Source: JBEEJL01 sp049698095 (GTDB lineage: Bacteria; Pseudomonadota; Gammaproteobacteria; Burkholderiales; JBEEJL01). Taken from it: a DNA stretch of 19,604 nucleotides. Below the pieces are notes generated by a model, which did no database searches, was not told the origin of the DNA, and was given only the letters and a program-made list of their open reading frames with translations. The DNA lies in the NCBI GenBank assembly GCA_049698095.1, contig JBAVXA010000244.1, forward strand, positions 1-19,604. The letters run 5' to 3'. Made by a program: the position numbers and the translations under genes. Below, piece after piece: positions 1 to 7,417 of this stretch; within the stretch, counting starts at the first letter, position 1; every line of letters starts with the position of its first letter.

Positions 1-563
1 ATTCTCTGCATGGTGTCTTTATCCGGAAAACGGATGTAGTGGAAAAAGCAGCGGCGCAAAAATGCATCCGGCAATTCCTTTTCGTTGTTGCTGGTGATGA
101 TGATAATCGGCCGGTGTTTGGCACTGACCAACTCCTGCGTTTCATAGACGAAAAACTCCATGCGGTCGAGTTCGCGCAACAGGTCGTTGGGGAATTCAAT
201 GTCGGCTTTGTCGATTTCATCGATCAATAATACCGGTTGCTGGTCGAGGTCGAACGCTTTCCACAGCGTGCCCTTGATGATGTAATTCCGGATGTCGTGC
301 ACGCGCTCGTCGCCGAGTTGCGAATCGCGCAGGCGCGACACGGCGTCGTACTCGTATAAACCCTGCTGCGCTTTGGTGGTCGATTTCACGTGCCATTGCA
401 GCAGCGGCTTGTTCAGCGCGCGCGCGACTTCTTCCGCCAGCATGGTTTTGCCGGTGCCGGGCTCGCCTTTGATGAGTAATGGCCGGCCGAGGGTGATGGC
501 GGCGTTGACCGCCAGCATGAGGTCGTCGGTGGCGACGTAGGAATCGGTTCCGCTGAAGCGCAT
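1..563 (-). CDS. MoxR-family AAA+ ATPase, N-terminal part (cut by window edge)
   Basis: The reading frame opens with ATG at 563-561 and runs off the left edge after 187 codons with no stop. Seen: Walker A GEPGTGKT at residues 33-40, Walker B LLIDEID at about 112-118, a sensor-1-like ITSNN at about 156-160, and LRRCFFHYIRFPD, which is typical of MoxR proteins. Family knowledge: MoxR ATPases are cytoplasmic chaperone-like AAA+ proteins, usually encoded next to a von Willebrand factor A protein and thought to help insert cofactors or mature complexes. The partner would lie beyond the left edge in the direction of transcription. A possible -10 box (TATAAT) is present on this strand at 607-602, but I see no good -35 box. 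The family is clear; the substrate cannot be told. Confidence 0.9.
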   Translation of the reverse strand, partial: MRFSGTDSYVATDDLMLAVNAAITLGRPLLIKGEPGTGKTMLAEEVARALNKPLLQWHVKSTTKAQQGLYEYDAVSRLRDSQLGDERVHDIRNYIIKGTLWKAFDLDQQPVLLIDEIDKADIEFPNDLLRELDRMEFFVYETQELVSAKHRPIIIITSNNEKELPDAFLRRCFFHYIRFPDKDTMQR

Positions 564-667
564 GATGTAGTTCCGTGGAAAGGTTATCGGGGGATGGATA
601 AATTATACAGGAGGTGCGGCGCGGCGGCGCCATTCGAGGTGAGTGCGTTCATTTCGCGCGGAATAGC
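564..667. other. Intergenic leader of the moxR-like gene
   Basis: About 100 bases between the MoxR-like start and the repeat array. The minus strand carries a TATAAT at 607-602, 38 bases before the ATG, and a weak GGA-type ribosome site. The rest is G+C-rich and holds no convincing gene. Confidence 0.4.
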
Positions 668-1001
668 AGATTCTTCGCTGCGCTCAGAATGACAAATCAA
701 AAGAGAGGTCGTCATCCTGAGCGACAGCGAAGGATCTGCTTTTGTTTTCAGTTCAAAGCGAGAAACAGCAGATTCTTCACTTCGTTCAGAATGACAAATC
801 GAAAGAGAGGTCGTCATCCTGAGCGACAGCGAAGGTTCTGCTTTTCGTTTTCAGTTCAAAGCATAAAACAGCAGATTCTTCGCTACGCTCAGAATGACAA
901 ATTAGACGTTGGAGTGTCATCCTGAGCGGCAGCGAAGGATCTGCTTTTGTTTTCAGTTCAAAGCATAAAACAGCAGATTCTTCGCTATCGCTCAGAATGA
1001 C
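668..1001. repeat. Tandem array of ~102-bp units made of alternating inverted arms
   Basis: Two arm types alternate. Arm A (core ATTCTTCGCT...CAGAATGAC) occurs at 668-693, 770-795, 873-898 and 975-1001. Arm B (core GTCATCCTGAGC...GAAGGATCT) occurs at 711-737, 813-839 and 916-942. The period is 102, 103 and 102 bases. A is close to the reverse complement of B. B can therefore pair with the A before it (17- or 18-base loop) or with the A after it (about 30-base loop, and the stem extends into the AGCAGA/TCTGCT flank). Most differences between arms are C/T changes that stay paired as G-U in RNA. Translated, the arms give CHSERSEESA-type peptides, which I recognise as a common source of spurious ORFs from dispersed repeats in many bacteria. 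The array follows the last gene of the minus-strand operon, so it may end or stabilise that transcript (inference). Confidence 0.9.
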
Positions 1002-1025
1002 AGGGAGCGGGGAAGTGCCGAACAA

Positions 1026-2165
1026 CTATTCCTTCGACACCAGATGGTTATATTTTTCAATAAACCGGCTGTCGATGTAGTCCTTGATGGTCCAGACCAA
1101 TGCTCCTTCGACGGCCCAGTTGCCGCGGGCGGCGATGGCGTATTTGTTGCCCGTGGAAATGATCGCCAGGGCTTGCTTTTGCGGTTCGTAGGCGACAAAA
1201 GGCTTGTGCGTGAGCGCGGCGCGCAGGTTTTCCGCCAGCGGCGGGCCCTGGCGCAAGGCGTAAACGCCGGATTTCGGATGCGCGGCGCCGTGCTGGCTGG
1301 CGATGTCGCCGGCGGCAAAAACATTGGAATGGGAAATTGAACGCAGGTTCTGGTTCACGGCGATGAAACCGTGGGCGTCAAGCGCGAGGCCGGTCTTGGC
1401 AATCCATGCCGGTGCGGCGGGTCCGGTGGCCCAGATGGCGTAGTCGGCCTGAATGTCGTAGCCGCCGTCGCAATGAATCACGCCTTGTTCCATCGATATC
1501 GCGCGGCAGGACGAGTGCACGTTGACATCGCGCTCGGCCAGCACGCGTTTAACAATCGCGCGCGTTTTGGCATTGTGATGCGGCAGCAGATGCGGCATGT
1601 CGTTGACCAGATGAAACAGCGGCGGGGTGTCGAGCTTGACTGTTTCGTCATGCAGCAATCGATATTGCATGGCGAGCACCAGTTCCACGCCGCCGGCACC
1701 GCCGCCGACCACGGCGATGCGCAGCGGCGTCGTGCGATTTACCGCCTCCTGCAATAAACACGTCCAGGCGATCCAGAATTTTTCCGCCGGCTTGACCGGC
1801 ATGGCAAATTGCCTGGCGCCGGGGATGCCGTCGAGGCGCGGGGTCGAGCCGGTGTTGATCGAGAGCAAATCATATTTCAGCGCCTCGCCGGTGTGCAGAA
1901 CTACTTTGCGATTGGCAGCGTCCAGCCCGACTGCGTGCGCGCTAACGACTTCGCATTTGGCGAAATGCGCGAGGGTCGCGACGTTGATATGGCATTCGTT
2001 CTGCGAATAATGCCCGGCGATGAATCCGGGCAACATGCCGGAATACATGACTTGCGGGTAGGGGGTGACCAGCGTGAGTTTTACGTCGTCGACAGGCGCG
2101 TCGGCAAAACTTTTCAGGACCGCCACATGGCTGTGGCCGCCGCCTAATAACAGTAAATGTAACAT
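1026..2165 (-). CDS. NDH-2-like FAD/NAD(P)H oxidoreductase of the SelD-associated type
   Basis: A 379-residue flavoprotein with two Rossmann folds. Seen: an N-terminal GGGHSH at 8-13 in place of the usual GxGxxG, a second dinucleotide motif GGGAGGVE at 154-161, the FAD-contacting NVFAAGDIA at 281-289, and no redox-active Cys pair. This pattern fits the TIGR03169 family, first defined as the N-terminal half of proteins fused to selenide, water dikinase (SelD). Here no SelD domain follows and no selD is in the window. It probably moves electrons from NAD(P)H to a quinone or another small acceptor; the substrate is unknown. It is the last gene of the nine-gene operon, after a 67-base gap. It has no clear Shine-Dalgarno site, and a TATAAT ends seven bases before the ATG, so it may also be made from a leaderless transcript. 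Confidence 0.8.
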   Translation of the reverse strand: MLHLLLLGGGHSHVAVLKSFADAPVDDVKLTLVTPYPQVMYSGMLPGFIAGHYSQNECHINVATLAHFAKCEVVSAHAVGLDAANRKVVLHTGEALKYDLLSINTGSTPRLDGIPGARQFAMPVKPAEKFWIAWTCLLQEAVNRTTPLRIAVVGGGAGGVELVLAMQYRLLHDETVKLDTPPLFHLVNDMPHLLPHHNAKTRAIVKRVLAERDVNVHSSCRAISMEQGVIHCDGGYDIQADYAIWATGPAAPAWIAKTGLALDAHGFIAVNQNLRSISHSNVFAAGDIASQHGAAHPKSGVYALRQGPPLAENLRAALTHKPFVAYEPQKQALAIISTGNKYAIAARGNWAVEGALVWTIKDYIDSRFIEKYNHLVSKE

Positions 2166-2166
2166 A

Positions 2167-2202
2167 TTGATTATTATAATATTATTGCAAGATAATAATC
2201 AA
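2167..2202 (-). promoter_or_regulatory. Putative leaderless promoter inside an 11-bp inverted repeat
   Basis: The arms TTGATTATTAT (2167-2177) and ATAATAATCAA (2192-2202) are perfect inverted repeats 14 bases apart. On the minus strand the distal arm supplies TTGATT (-35-like) and the proximal arm contains TATAAT (2178-2173), with an 18-base spacer. The -10 box ends 7 bases before the ATG at 2165, so transcription would begin at or beside the start codon. A shorter perfect palindrome, ATAATATTAT, lies at 2176-2185. The symmetry also suits a repressor site. No T-run follows, so a terminator is unlikely. Confidence 0.45.
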
Positions 2203-2232
2203 CAGTATTCAAGCGGGAATCAGCGGATGCCT

Positions 2233-2964
2233 TTACCGTGGCGCTTTTTTGAAACGAATATCGCCGTACCACGCCGTGGCGTGCTCATGCGTGTTGTCCG
2301 TGTCGGTCATGATGGCGATGCCCGAAATCAGCGGCGGTTCCGCCCCGAACGCTTTGCGATAATCTTCCAGCACATTGCGCTGTTCCGTTTGCCATTGATT
2401 GAGTTTGTCCCCGCCGCTTTGCACGACCAACATGCGCAGGCGATCGGAAAACGCATTCGGCATGGTGGAGCCGATCGGCGTCTTGTTGTCCCAGATATAG
2501 TTAAGCCCCGAATGCGGGATATCCTGGCCGGATAACTTGCGCGCGATCTTGTCGGCGAAATCCAGTTTCGATTGGTCCTGACCGAAAATAATATAAATCC
2601 GTGCCGGGTAATCATCGCCTTCTTTGCGGCGCGGGTCGCCCTTGTCGACGAGATTGGAAATCTTCCAGCGCCATTCGATGATCGGATATTCGCGCAAATC
2701 CATTGTGATTTTGCGTACAAGCCCGGACGCCGATTGGTCGGACTGCGCTTTGACAACGCTGCTGCCGTTGTCATCGACCACGCTGTAAATCGTGTGTTTG
2801 CTAATGCGTCTGAAATTGAGCGGATGCCAATTCGCCGGAACTTGCTCCCCGGCTTTTTCCTGCGAAAAAGGGCCGACATCGACGATATCCGGCTGAACCG
2901 CTGCGGCGGCGAAAGGCGAGGAAAGACAGGCGCACAATATTATTAAAATCGTTAATTTAATCAT
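2233..2964 (-). CDS. Exported DUF3047 protein
   Basis: A 243-residue protein with a Sec signal peptide (residues 1-22, hydrophobic core LTILIILCACLSS, probable cut after FAAAA). The mature part carries typical DUF3047 blocks: EWRWKI at about 97-102, GDPRRKEGDDYPARIYIIF at about 109-127, and later YIWDNKTPIGSTMPNAF and MLVVQSGG. The function of DUF3047 is not known to me; the fold looks like an all-beta extracytoplasmic domain. LCAC in the signal region resembles a lipobox weakly, but ordinary signal peptidase cleavage fits better. The start is four bases after the stop of the ATP-grasp gene, so the two are almost certainly co-translated. With the DUF547 protein it is one of two exported proteins in this operon. 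Confidence 0.85.
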   Translation of the reverse strand: MIKLTILIILCACLSSPFAAAAVQPDIVDVGPFSQEKAGEQVPANWHPLNFRRISKHTIYSVVDDNGSSVVKAQSDQSASGLVRKITMDLREYPIIEWRWKISNLVDKGDPRRKEGDDYPARIYIIFGQDQSKLDFADKIARKLSGQDIPHSGLNYIWDNKTPIGSTMPNAFSDRLRMLVVQSGGDKLNQWQTEQRNVLEDYRKAFGAEPPLISGIAIMTDTDNTHEHATAWYGDIRFKKAPR

Positions 2965-2968
2965 ATAC

Positions 2969-4234
2969 TTATGTTAATCTGAAAGTAAGGTGCTTGGCGA
3001 TATCGTCATGGCGCCGCATCAAATCCTCCCAGTCTGTGCCACCGAGATTGAGCACTGCGTACCGGTAGCTGCCCAGCCATTTAATTTCGCGCGCCAAGCT
3101 CGCACCCTGTTTCGGATAAACCAGCAGGCGTGCATCCGGATACGTGCGCTTGAGCCAATTCAGTTCGTCATCAGTCGGGCCGGCAGGCAGACCCTTACCG
3201 GAAAAATCACGGAACACAAAACTTGCCGCGCAGCCGTATTGCGGCGGCGTTTTTTCCGGCAAGGGTTGATCGAGATTCAGCGCGAGCAATATATCGAAGG
3301 TATTTCTGCCGTCGACTTTTTCGTGCATATCGCAAAATTGCCGCGCCAGACGCGGATTGATTTCGACGATTTTAATGTCGTCGAATGGCTCGCGATAATA
3401 CAACTCCATGTTGAACAGGCCGAAATCGAAACCGCTGGCCTGCATGACGGTCGTTGCAATGTCCTGCATACGTTTCTGCACCGAAGGCGGCAGCCGCGAC
3501 GGGTATTCGAACCGCTTGAACGCGTAAGACTGCGGGAACAGCACCGAATCGGTAATGCCGAGATGATGAATCTGCCCGCCTTTCGCGTAGCCTTCCAGCG
3601 TCACCAGATGTCCGTCGATGAGTTCTTCCGCAATCAGGTGATGCGCGTCGACATCGTTGACGCCGTTTTCGTGAAGGATGTCGTTAAACGGTTTGACCAG
3701 GCGCTTGATAATGAATTTTTCCAATGGATGAAAGTCAAGATGCCGGCGAAGCTCGGCGAAATTGTCCACCCGCCGCGCCAGTACCGACCAGGTTGCCTTG
3801 ATCGGCTTGACGAAAAACGGAAAGCCTAATCCGGTTTGTTCGGGTCTCTCGATTTCGTAGGAGAAATGCGCAAACGCCGGCGTGGCGTCCGGCACGACGC
3901 GCTGCTGAATTTGCCGCGCCAGCCATTTGTGCTGGGTGTTGAGTATCGCTTGAGGGGCGGTGCCAGGCAAACCAAGGCGTTTGGCGACAATCGCCGCGAT
4001 CAATGCGCCGAATTGTTCGTCTGTGGAAAACACGGCATCGGCTTTGAGTTTTTCGCAGCGCCTTACCAGCCTGTCGATATAGCGATGGACGTTGAACGTC
4101 ACCAGCTTGGCATTATCGGGAAAGCGGTGCAGATCGAAGCCTTCGAAATGAATCCTGAATTGCGATTGAAAGCGCGGGCTCTCCAGCTCCAGCTTGTCGC
4201 GTTCGTTGGGAAATAACACCACCAGCGTTTTCAA
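2969..4234 (-). CDS. ATP-grasp domain protein, probable carboxylate ligase
   Basis: A 421-residue cytoplasmic protein. Seen: an N-terminal pre-ATP-grasp-like region with ADAVFSTDEQFGALIA at about 65-80, then ATP-grasp blocks FPFFVKPIKATWS (138-150) and EKFIIKRLVKPF (172-183), and the metal-binding KIVEINPRLARQF (288-300). ATP-grasp enzymes join a carboxylate, as an acyl-phosphate, to an amine, thiol or hydroxyl nucleophile. Neither substrate can be read from the sequence. The start is TTG at 4234-4232, directly against the TAA of the upstream glycosyltransferase and preceded by AAGG eight bases away; no ATG lies near. It sits between two glycosyltransferases and DUF3047, so it may add an acyl or amino-acid group to their product (inference). 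Confidence 0.85.
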   Translation of the reverse strand: MKTLVVLFPNERDKLELESPRFQSQFRIHFEGFDLHRFPDNAKLVTFNVHRYIDRLVRRCEKLKADAVFSTDEQFGALIAAIVAKRLGLPGTAPQAILNTQHKWLARQIQQRVVPDATPAFAHFSYEIERPEQTGLGFPFFVKPIKATWSVLARRVDNFAELRRHLDFHPLEKFIIKRLVKPFNDILHENGVNDVDAHHLIAEELIDGHLVTLEGYAKGGQIHHLGITDSVLFPQSYAFKRFEYPSRLPPSVQKRMQDIATTVMQASGFDFGLFNMELYYREPFDDIKIVEINPRLARQFCDMHEKVDGRNTFDILLALNLDQPLPEKTPPQYGCAASFVFRDFSGKGLPAGPTDDELNWLKRTYPDARLLVYPKQGASLAREIKWLGSYRYAVLNLGGTDWEDLMRRHDDIAKHLTFRLT

Positions 4235-4879
4235 TTAGCCAGCCTTGATGGTGGAAAGCGCCGATGCCAGGCCCGGCCACGCGGCCAGGCGGCGCAAGTC
4301 CTCCGCCGTGTCGACATCCCACAGGGGAGGCAGCTCGGCAAAAGTGATTTTTTGCGCAAGAAGTTTTTGTCTGGTTTGCGCCATCACCCGCGCGGTGCTC
4401 CAGTCGATAGCGTCGAATATATCGGGCACCGCCTGCGAAACGCCAATCAGCGCGTAGCCGCCGTCGTCTGCCGGTGCAATCACGACATTATTTTTTTGCA
4501 GCGCGGCGGCTGCCTGGCGCAAATAAGCCGCGTCAAGCGCAGGGCAATCGCTGCCGATTAGAATCACGCATCGCGCGCGCGTCAGTGCGTCGCGTAACGC
4601 GTGGGCCATTCTTTCGCCGAGGTCGGCGCCTTGCTGCGTATGCAGGCTCAAGCGAAATTGCTGCGCACAATCGGCAAAGAATTCATCCTGCGTGTCGGGT
4701 GCGCACCATAATTCGATCGGCCCGATGTCGGCGGCAGACGCCTCGCCAAGCGCGTGAAGCAGCATGTGTTCGTACAACTCGGCGGCACCCTCGGGGCCGA
4801 GCGTCGGAATCAAACGCGTTTTCACCTTGCCGGAATGCGGCGCCTTGGCGAACACCAGCAACGAACAGATCGTCTCCAT
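4235..4879 (-). CDS. TIGR04282-family glycosyltransferase of arsenosugar-type loci (DUF2064)
   Basis: A 214-residue GT-A-like, nucleotidyltransferase-like enzyme. Seen: KAPHSGKVKTRL (12-23), GSDCP (109-113), ADDGGYAL (137-144) and LWDVDT (186-191), all diagnostic of TIGR04282. The frame is open to an upstream start at 4981, but that extension lies inside the previous gene and has no family features. The ATG at 4879 begins METICSLLVFAKAP as in homologues, 11 bases after the stop of the TIGR04283 gene. Family knowledge: this protein is repeatedly encoded beside TIGR04283 and ArsS and was named for that association; its reaction has not, to my knowledge, been shown. It probably handles a nucleotide sugar or sugar phosphate made for the same product. 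Confidence 0.9.
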   Translation of the reverse strand: METICSLLVFAKAPHSGKVKTRLIPTLGPEGAAELYEHMLLHALGEASAADIGPIELWCAPDTQDEFFADCAQQFRLSLHTQQGADLGERMAHALRDALTRARCVILIGSDCPALDAAYLRQAAAALQKNNVVIAPADDGGYALIGVSQAVPDIFDAIDWSTARVMAQTRQKLLAQKITFAELPPLWDVDTAEDLRRLAAWPGLASALSTIKAG

Positions 4880-4890
4880 GCCTGATTGTG

Positions 4891-5565
4891 TCAGCCTTGG
4901 TAACGTCGGGCAAGTTGTTGCGGGTCGGCGCCGAAAAAAAACGCAAGACGCAAACGCCACATAAAGAATACGGTACGCCACAGGCCGTATTTATCCCAGC
5001 GCCGTCCGGACGATACGACTTTGGCGCGCAGGCAGACGGGTGCGCTGATTCGGCGTAAAGTTTTCGCCAGCGCGATGTCCTCCATCAGGGCTATTGCTGG
5101 AAATCCGTTCGCCCGCCGAAACAGTTCGCGCGTCACGAACAGAGCCTGGTCGCCGGTCGCAATGCCGGTAAAGCGCGAGCGCAGGTTCATGCTCCAGCCG
5201 ACCAGGCCGAGCAACCGGTGCTCACCCTTGAGCGCGACATCGAAGCGGCCCCATTTTCTTTCGCCGCTCAGCGCGTCGGCAATAATCCGGTCGGCCTGCT
5301 TGGGCAGAAACGTATCGGCATGCAGAAACAGCAGAATCGGATTTTTCGCCAGCGCGGCGCCGGCGTTCATTTGCGCGGCTCGACCTTTGGGGGCATCTAA
5401 AACATGATCGGCTAACGGCCTGGCAAGGGCTTTCGTGGCGTCGCTGCTGCCGCCGTCAGCGACGATGATTTCATGACCGCGCGCGCGCAGAGGAGACAGT
5501 GCGCCGAGGAACGCCTGAATGCCGTCGGCTTCGTTTAAGGTGGGGACAATGACCGATAGTTGCAT
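4891..5565 (-). CDS. TIGR04283-family glycosyltransferase of arsenosugar-type loci (GT2 fold)
   Basis: A 224-residue family-2 glycosyltransferase. Seen: IVPTLNE (6-12), ADGGSSD (36-42), GRAAQMNAGA (61-70), the DxD-like LHAD (81-84), TGDQALF (137-143), MEDIAL (161-166), and the family tail with GRRWDKYGLWRT and LAFFFGADP. The tail is rich in aromatic and basic residues and could touch the membrane. The reading frame continues upstream to 5832, but that stretch overlaps the ArsS gene. The ATG at 5565, preceded by a GGA, gives the standard family N-terminus. It follows arsS by 35 bases and precedes TIGR04282 by 11. By association it transfers sugar in a pathway with ArsS; donor and acceptor are unknown. 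Confidence 0.92.
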   Translation of the reverse strand: MQLSVIVPTLNEADGIQAFLGALSPLRARGHEIIVADGGSSDATKALARPLADHVLDAPKGRAAQMNAGAALAKNPILLFLHADTFLPKQADRIIADALSGERKWGRFDVALKGEHRLLGLVGWSMNLRSRFTGIATGDQALFVTRELFRRANGFPAIALMEDIALAKTLRRISAPVCLRAKVVSSGRRWDKYGLWRTVFFMWRLRLAFFFGADPQQLARRYQG

Positions 5566-5600
5566 GCGTCTGTCCGATTGATAATAAGGATCGCGGTTGG

Positions 5601-6578
5601 TTATGCCGCTTTCGCTTCGGCGAGGCTGCCGCCGCAACTGCTGCCTTGTCCGGCGGTGCAGCCGTAACAGTGGTCGGCAATCATGATCGGACTGCCATCG
5701 AGATCGGCCGCCATAAGGTCGGATAAATGGCGTCTTGGTTTCCCCTCTAGCTTGAGCGGGATGCCGAGCATCTGGTTGAAGTCGCAATCGTACACATAGC
5801 CGAGGTAATCGACCGAGATCAGCGTGCGACACATGACGTTTTCCAGGTTGCTTTGCTGGTGCGCCGCCCGCAGCAGGTCCATATAGCCGGCAAATTTTCC
5901 CTGCGACACCAGGGTGCTGCCGAAGCGCTGAATCGGCATGTTCGCGATAACAAAAAGTTCATTAAAATCAATATGATGCCGCGCCTTTAATTCGCGCTGA
6001 TAATCGGCCTGCAGTTGCGTTTGTGCCGGCGGCAAAGACGCGCCCTGCGGGTTGTATACCAGATTGAGCTTCAGCCCGCTGCCGGGTTTGCCGTAGCCGA
6101 GCAGATTCAACTGCTGCAAGGCGCGAATGCTTTTTTCGTAGACGCCATCGCCGCGCTGTTTGTCCACCAGCGCTTCGGTGTAACAAGGGAGCGAGGCGGT
6201 AATTTCGACTTTGTTGTCGGCGAGAAACTGCGCCAGCGTTTCCTGGCCCGGCTCGAACAGAATGGTCAGGTTGCAGCGATCGATCACGCGCAATTTCAAT
6301 TCGCGCGCCGCGATGACGAGGCGGCGAAAATGTTGATTAAGCTCCGGCGCGCCGCCCGTGAGATCCAATGTGGTAACGCCGGAGGAGCGCAGAAAGTCGA
6401 TCAGCGTATCGATGGTGCCGGTCTGCATCATTTCCTTGCGGTCGGGGCTGGCGTTGACATGGCAATGCAGGCACGCCTGATTGCATTTATAGCCGAGATT
6501 GACTTGCACGCAGTCGAGCTTGCGCCGCTTGATCGGCGGGAAGTCGGTGATTTTCAGCAGGGGAAGCGTCGCATGCAT
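5601..6578 (-). CDS. arsS: Radical SAM protein ArsS (arsenosugar biosynthesis type)
   Basis: A 325-residue radical SAM enzyme. Seen: the cluster motif CNQACLHC with cysteines 32, 36 and 39, followed by HVNASP, a hallmark of this family; a GGAPELN block after DLT; NLVYNPQGASLPP; and a Cys-rich C-terminus HCYGCTAGQGSSCGG with cysteines 304, 307 and 315. Family knowledge: ArsS is thought to move the 5'-deoxyadenosyl group of SAM onto dimethylated arsenic, giving the precursor of arsenosugars; some members carry selenocysteine in the C-terminal motif. Here I see only cysteines and no in-frame TGA. AAAGG lies nine bases before the ATG. It heads a sub-block ArsS-TIGR04283-TIGR04282. ArsM, which would supply methylated arsenic, is absent from the window. 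Confidence 0.9.
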   Translation of the reverse strand: MHATLPLLKITDFPPIKRRKLDCVQVNLGYKCNQACLHCHVNASPDRKEMMQTGTIDTLIDFLRSSGVTTLDLTGGAPELNQHFRRLVIAARELKLRVIDRCNLTILFEPGQETLAQFLADNKVEITASLPCYTEALVDKQRGDGVYEKSIRALQQLNLLGYGKPGSGLKLNLVYNPQGASLPPAQTQLQADYQRELKARHHIDFNELFVIANMPIQRFGSTLVSQGKFAGYMDLLRAAHQQSNLENVMCRTLISVDYLGYVYDCDFNQMLGIPLKLEGKPRRHLSDLMAADLDGSPIMIADHCYGCTAGQGSSCGGSLAEAKAA

Positions 6579-6626
6579 ACGTAATTACCTTTCAGGAATC
6601 GGCCGCGCCATCCGCGCGCGGGGTTT

Positions 6627-7364
6627 TTATTTTTTCGGTGCCGTGCCGTTGAGGCTCCAGTCATATTTCAGGTATTCGATTTGGTACGCGTCCGCCGCCA
6701 AGTCCTTGGCGATGTCCGCGTCGTTCACGTATTTTGCCAACCACTTTTGCACGCTGCCGGCGTCGCGCACAAAGTCTTTGTCGTGCCATTCGAAAATCTG
6801 CGAAATCCTGGCGATTTTCTGCTGCTTGTCGAAAACATTCTTGCTCGCGTCGTTGACGAAGCCGCGCGAATTTTGCTCAAACAGCTCCTCCAATTTAGCG
6901 CTGCTGAAAGCTTCGGAAACCAGCTTGGGACAGGACTTGGAGGCGCACACCACGGCCACATGGATGCGCGAATCAATTGGCTTGAGGAATGTTTTTTCCA
7001 GCCCGTCGAGCGTCAGCGATTGGCCGTTGACGTTCCATTTCTTGATGAAGAAATAATTGGTGCGCGACAATGCGCCGTTGGGCGAATAGCCTTCTATGAT
7101 CCCTTTGATCGCAAGTGCATTGTAGGCGTTGATGTAATACACCAGTTTGTCATTCCTGGAACTCAGCGCAGCCGGCTTGGCCAGCGATTCAATATACGCA
7201 TCGAACGCGGCGTTGTTTTGGAACGCCGGGTAATCGACCTGGCCGTTTTTTACGTGCGCGCGCAACAGGTCATCAAACGCTTTATGGTCGACGCCCTGTG
7301 CAGATGCCGCAGCGGCGGATAAAAGCAGCACAAACAACGAAATAATAAAGTGTAATTTAATCAT
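6627..7364 (-). CDS. Exported DUF547 protein
   Basis: A 245-residue protein with a Sec signal peptide (residues 1-22, core FIISLFVLLLSAAAA, probable cut ASA-Q). DUF547 landmarks: LVYYINAYNALAIKGI (74-89), WNVNGQSLTLDGLEK (110-124) and HVAVVCASKSCPKL (135-148), the last with the conserved Cys pair 140/145. DUF547 is a widespread domain of unclear biochemical role; the fold has been compared with papain- or transglutaminase-like proteins, but I cannot assign a catalytic triad. Bacterial members are often exported. It lies between the TVP38 gene (53 bases upstream) and arsS (48 bases downstream). AGGA precedes the ATG by about 12 bases. It probably acts in the periplasm on the product of the pathway (inference). 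Confidence 0.88.
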   Translation of the reverse strand: MIKLHFIISLFVLLLSAAAASAQGVDHKAFDDLLRAHVKNGQVDYPAFQNNAAFDAYIESLAKPAALSSRNDKLVYYINAYNALAIKGIIEGYSPNGALSRTNYFFIKKWNVNGQSLTLDGLEKTFLKPIDSRIHVAVVCASKSCPKLVSEAFSSAKLEELFEQNSRGFVNDASKNVFDKQQKIARISQIFEWHDKDFVRDAGSVQKWLAKYVNDADIAKDLAADAYQIEYLKYDWSLNGTAPKK

Positions 7365-7417
7365 ATAGGTACTGTTCCTGCTTGGTATGCCGTTTGGTCG
7401 TGCTGAAGCATGAATGC

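Noticed and set aside
217..633. 138-residue minus-strand ORF over the MoxR region
   Set aside because: It is a shifted frame of the MoxR-like gene; the Walker motifs are read in the other frame, which runs off the edge.
668..1001. CRISPR array
   Set aside because: The period is about 102 bases, the units are inverted arms with conserved spacers between them, and no unique spacers or cas genes are present.
584..1025. Short ORFs on both strands in the repeat array giving CHSERSEESA-like peptides
   Set aside because: They are translations of the repeat arms, with no ribosome site or independent conservation, and they repeat with the array period.
2990..3829. 279-residue plus-strand ORF opposite the ATP-grasp gene
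   Set aside because: It is an antisense shadow of a gene with clear ATP-grasp motifs, rich in Arg/Gln as such shadows are, and has no recognisable domain.
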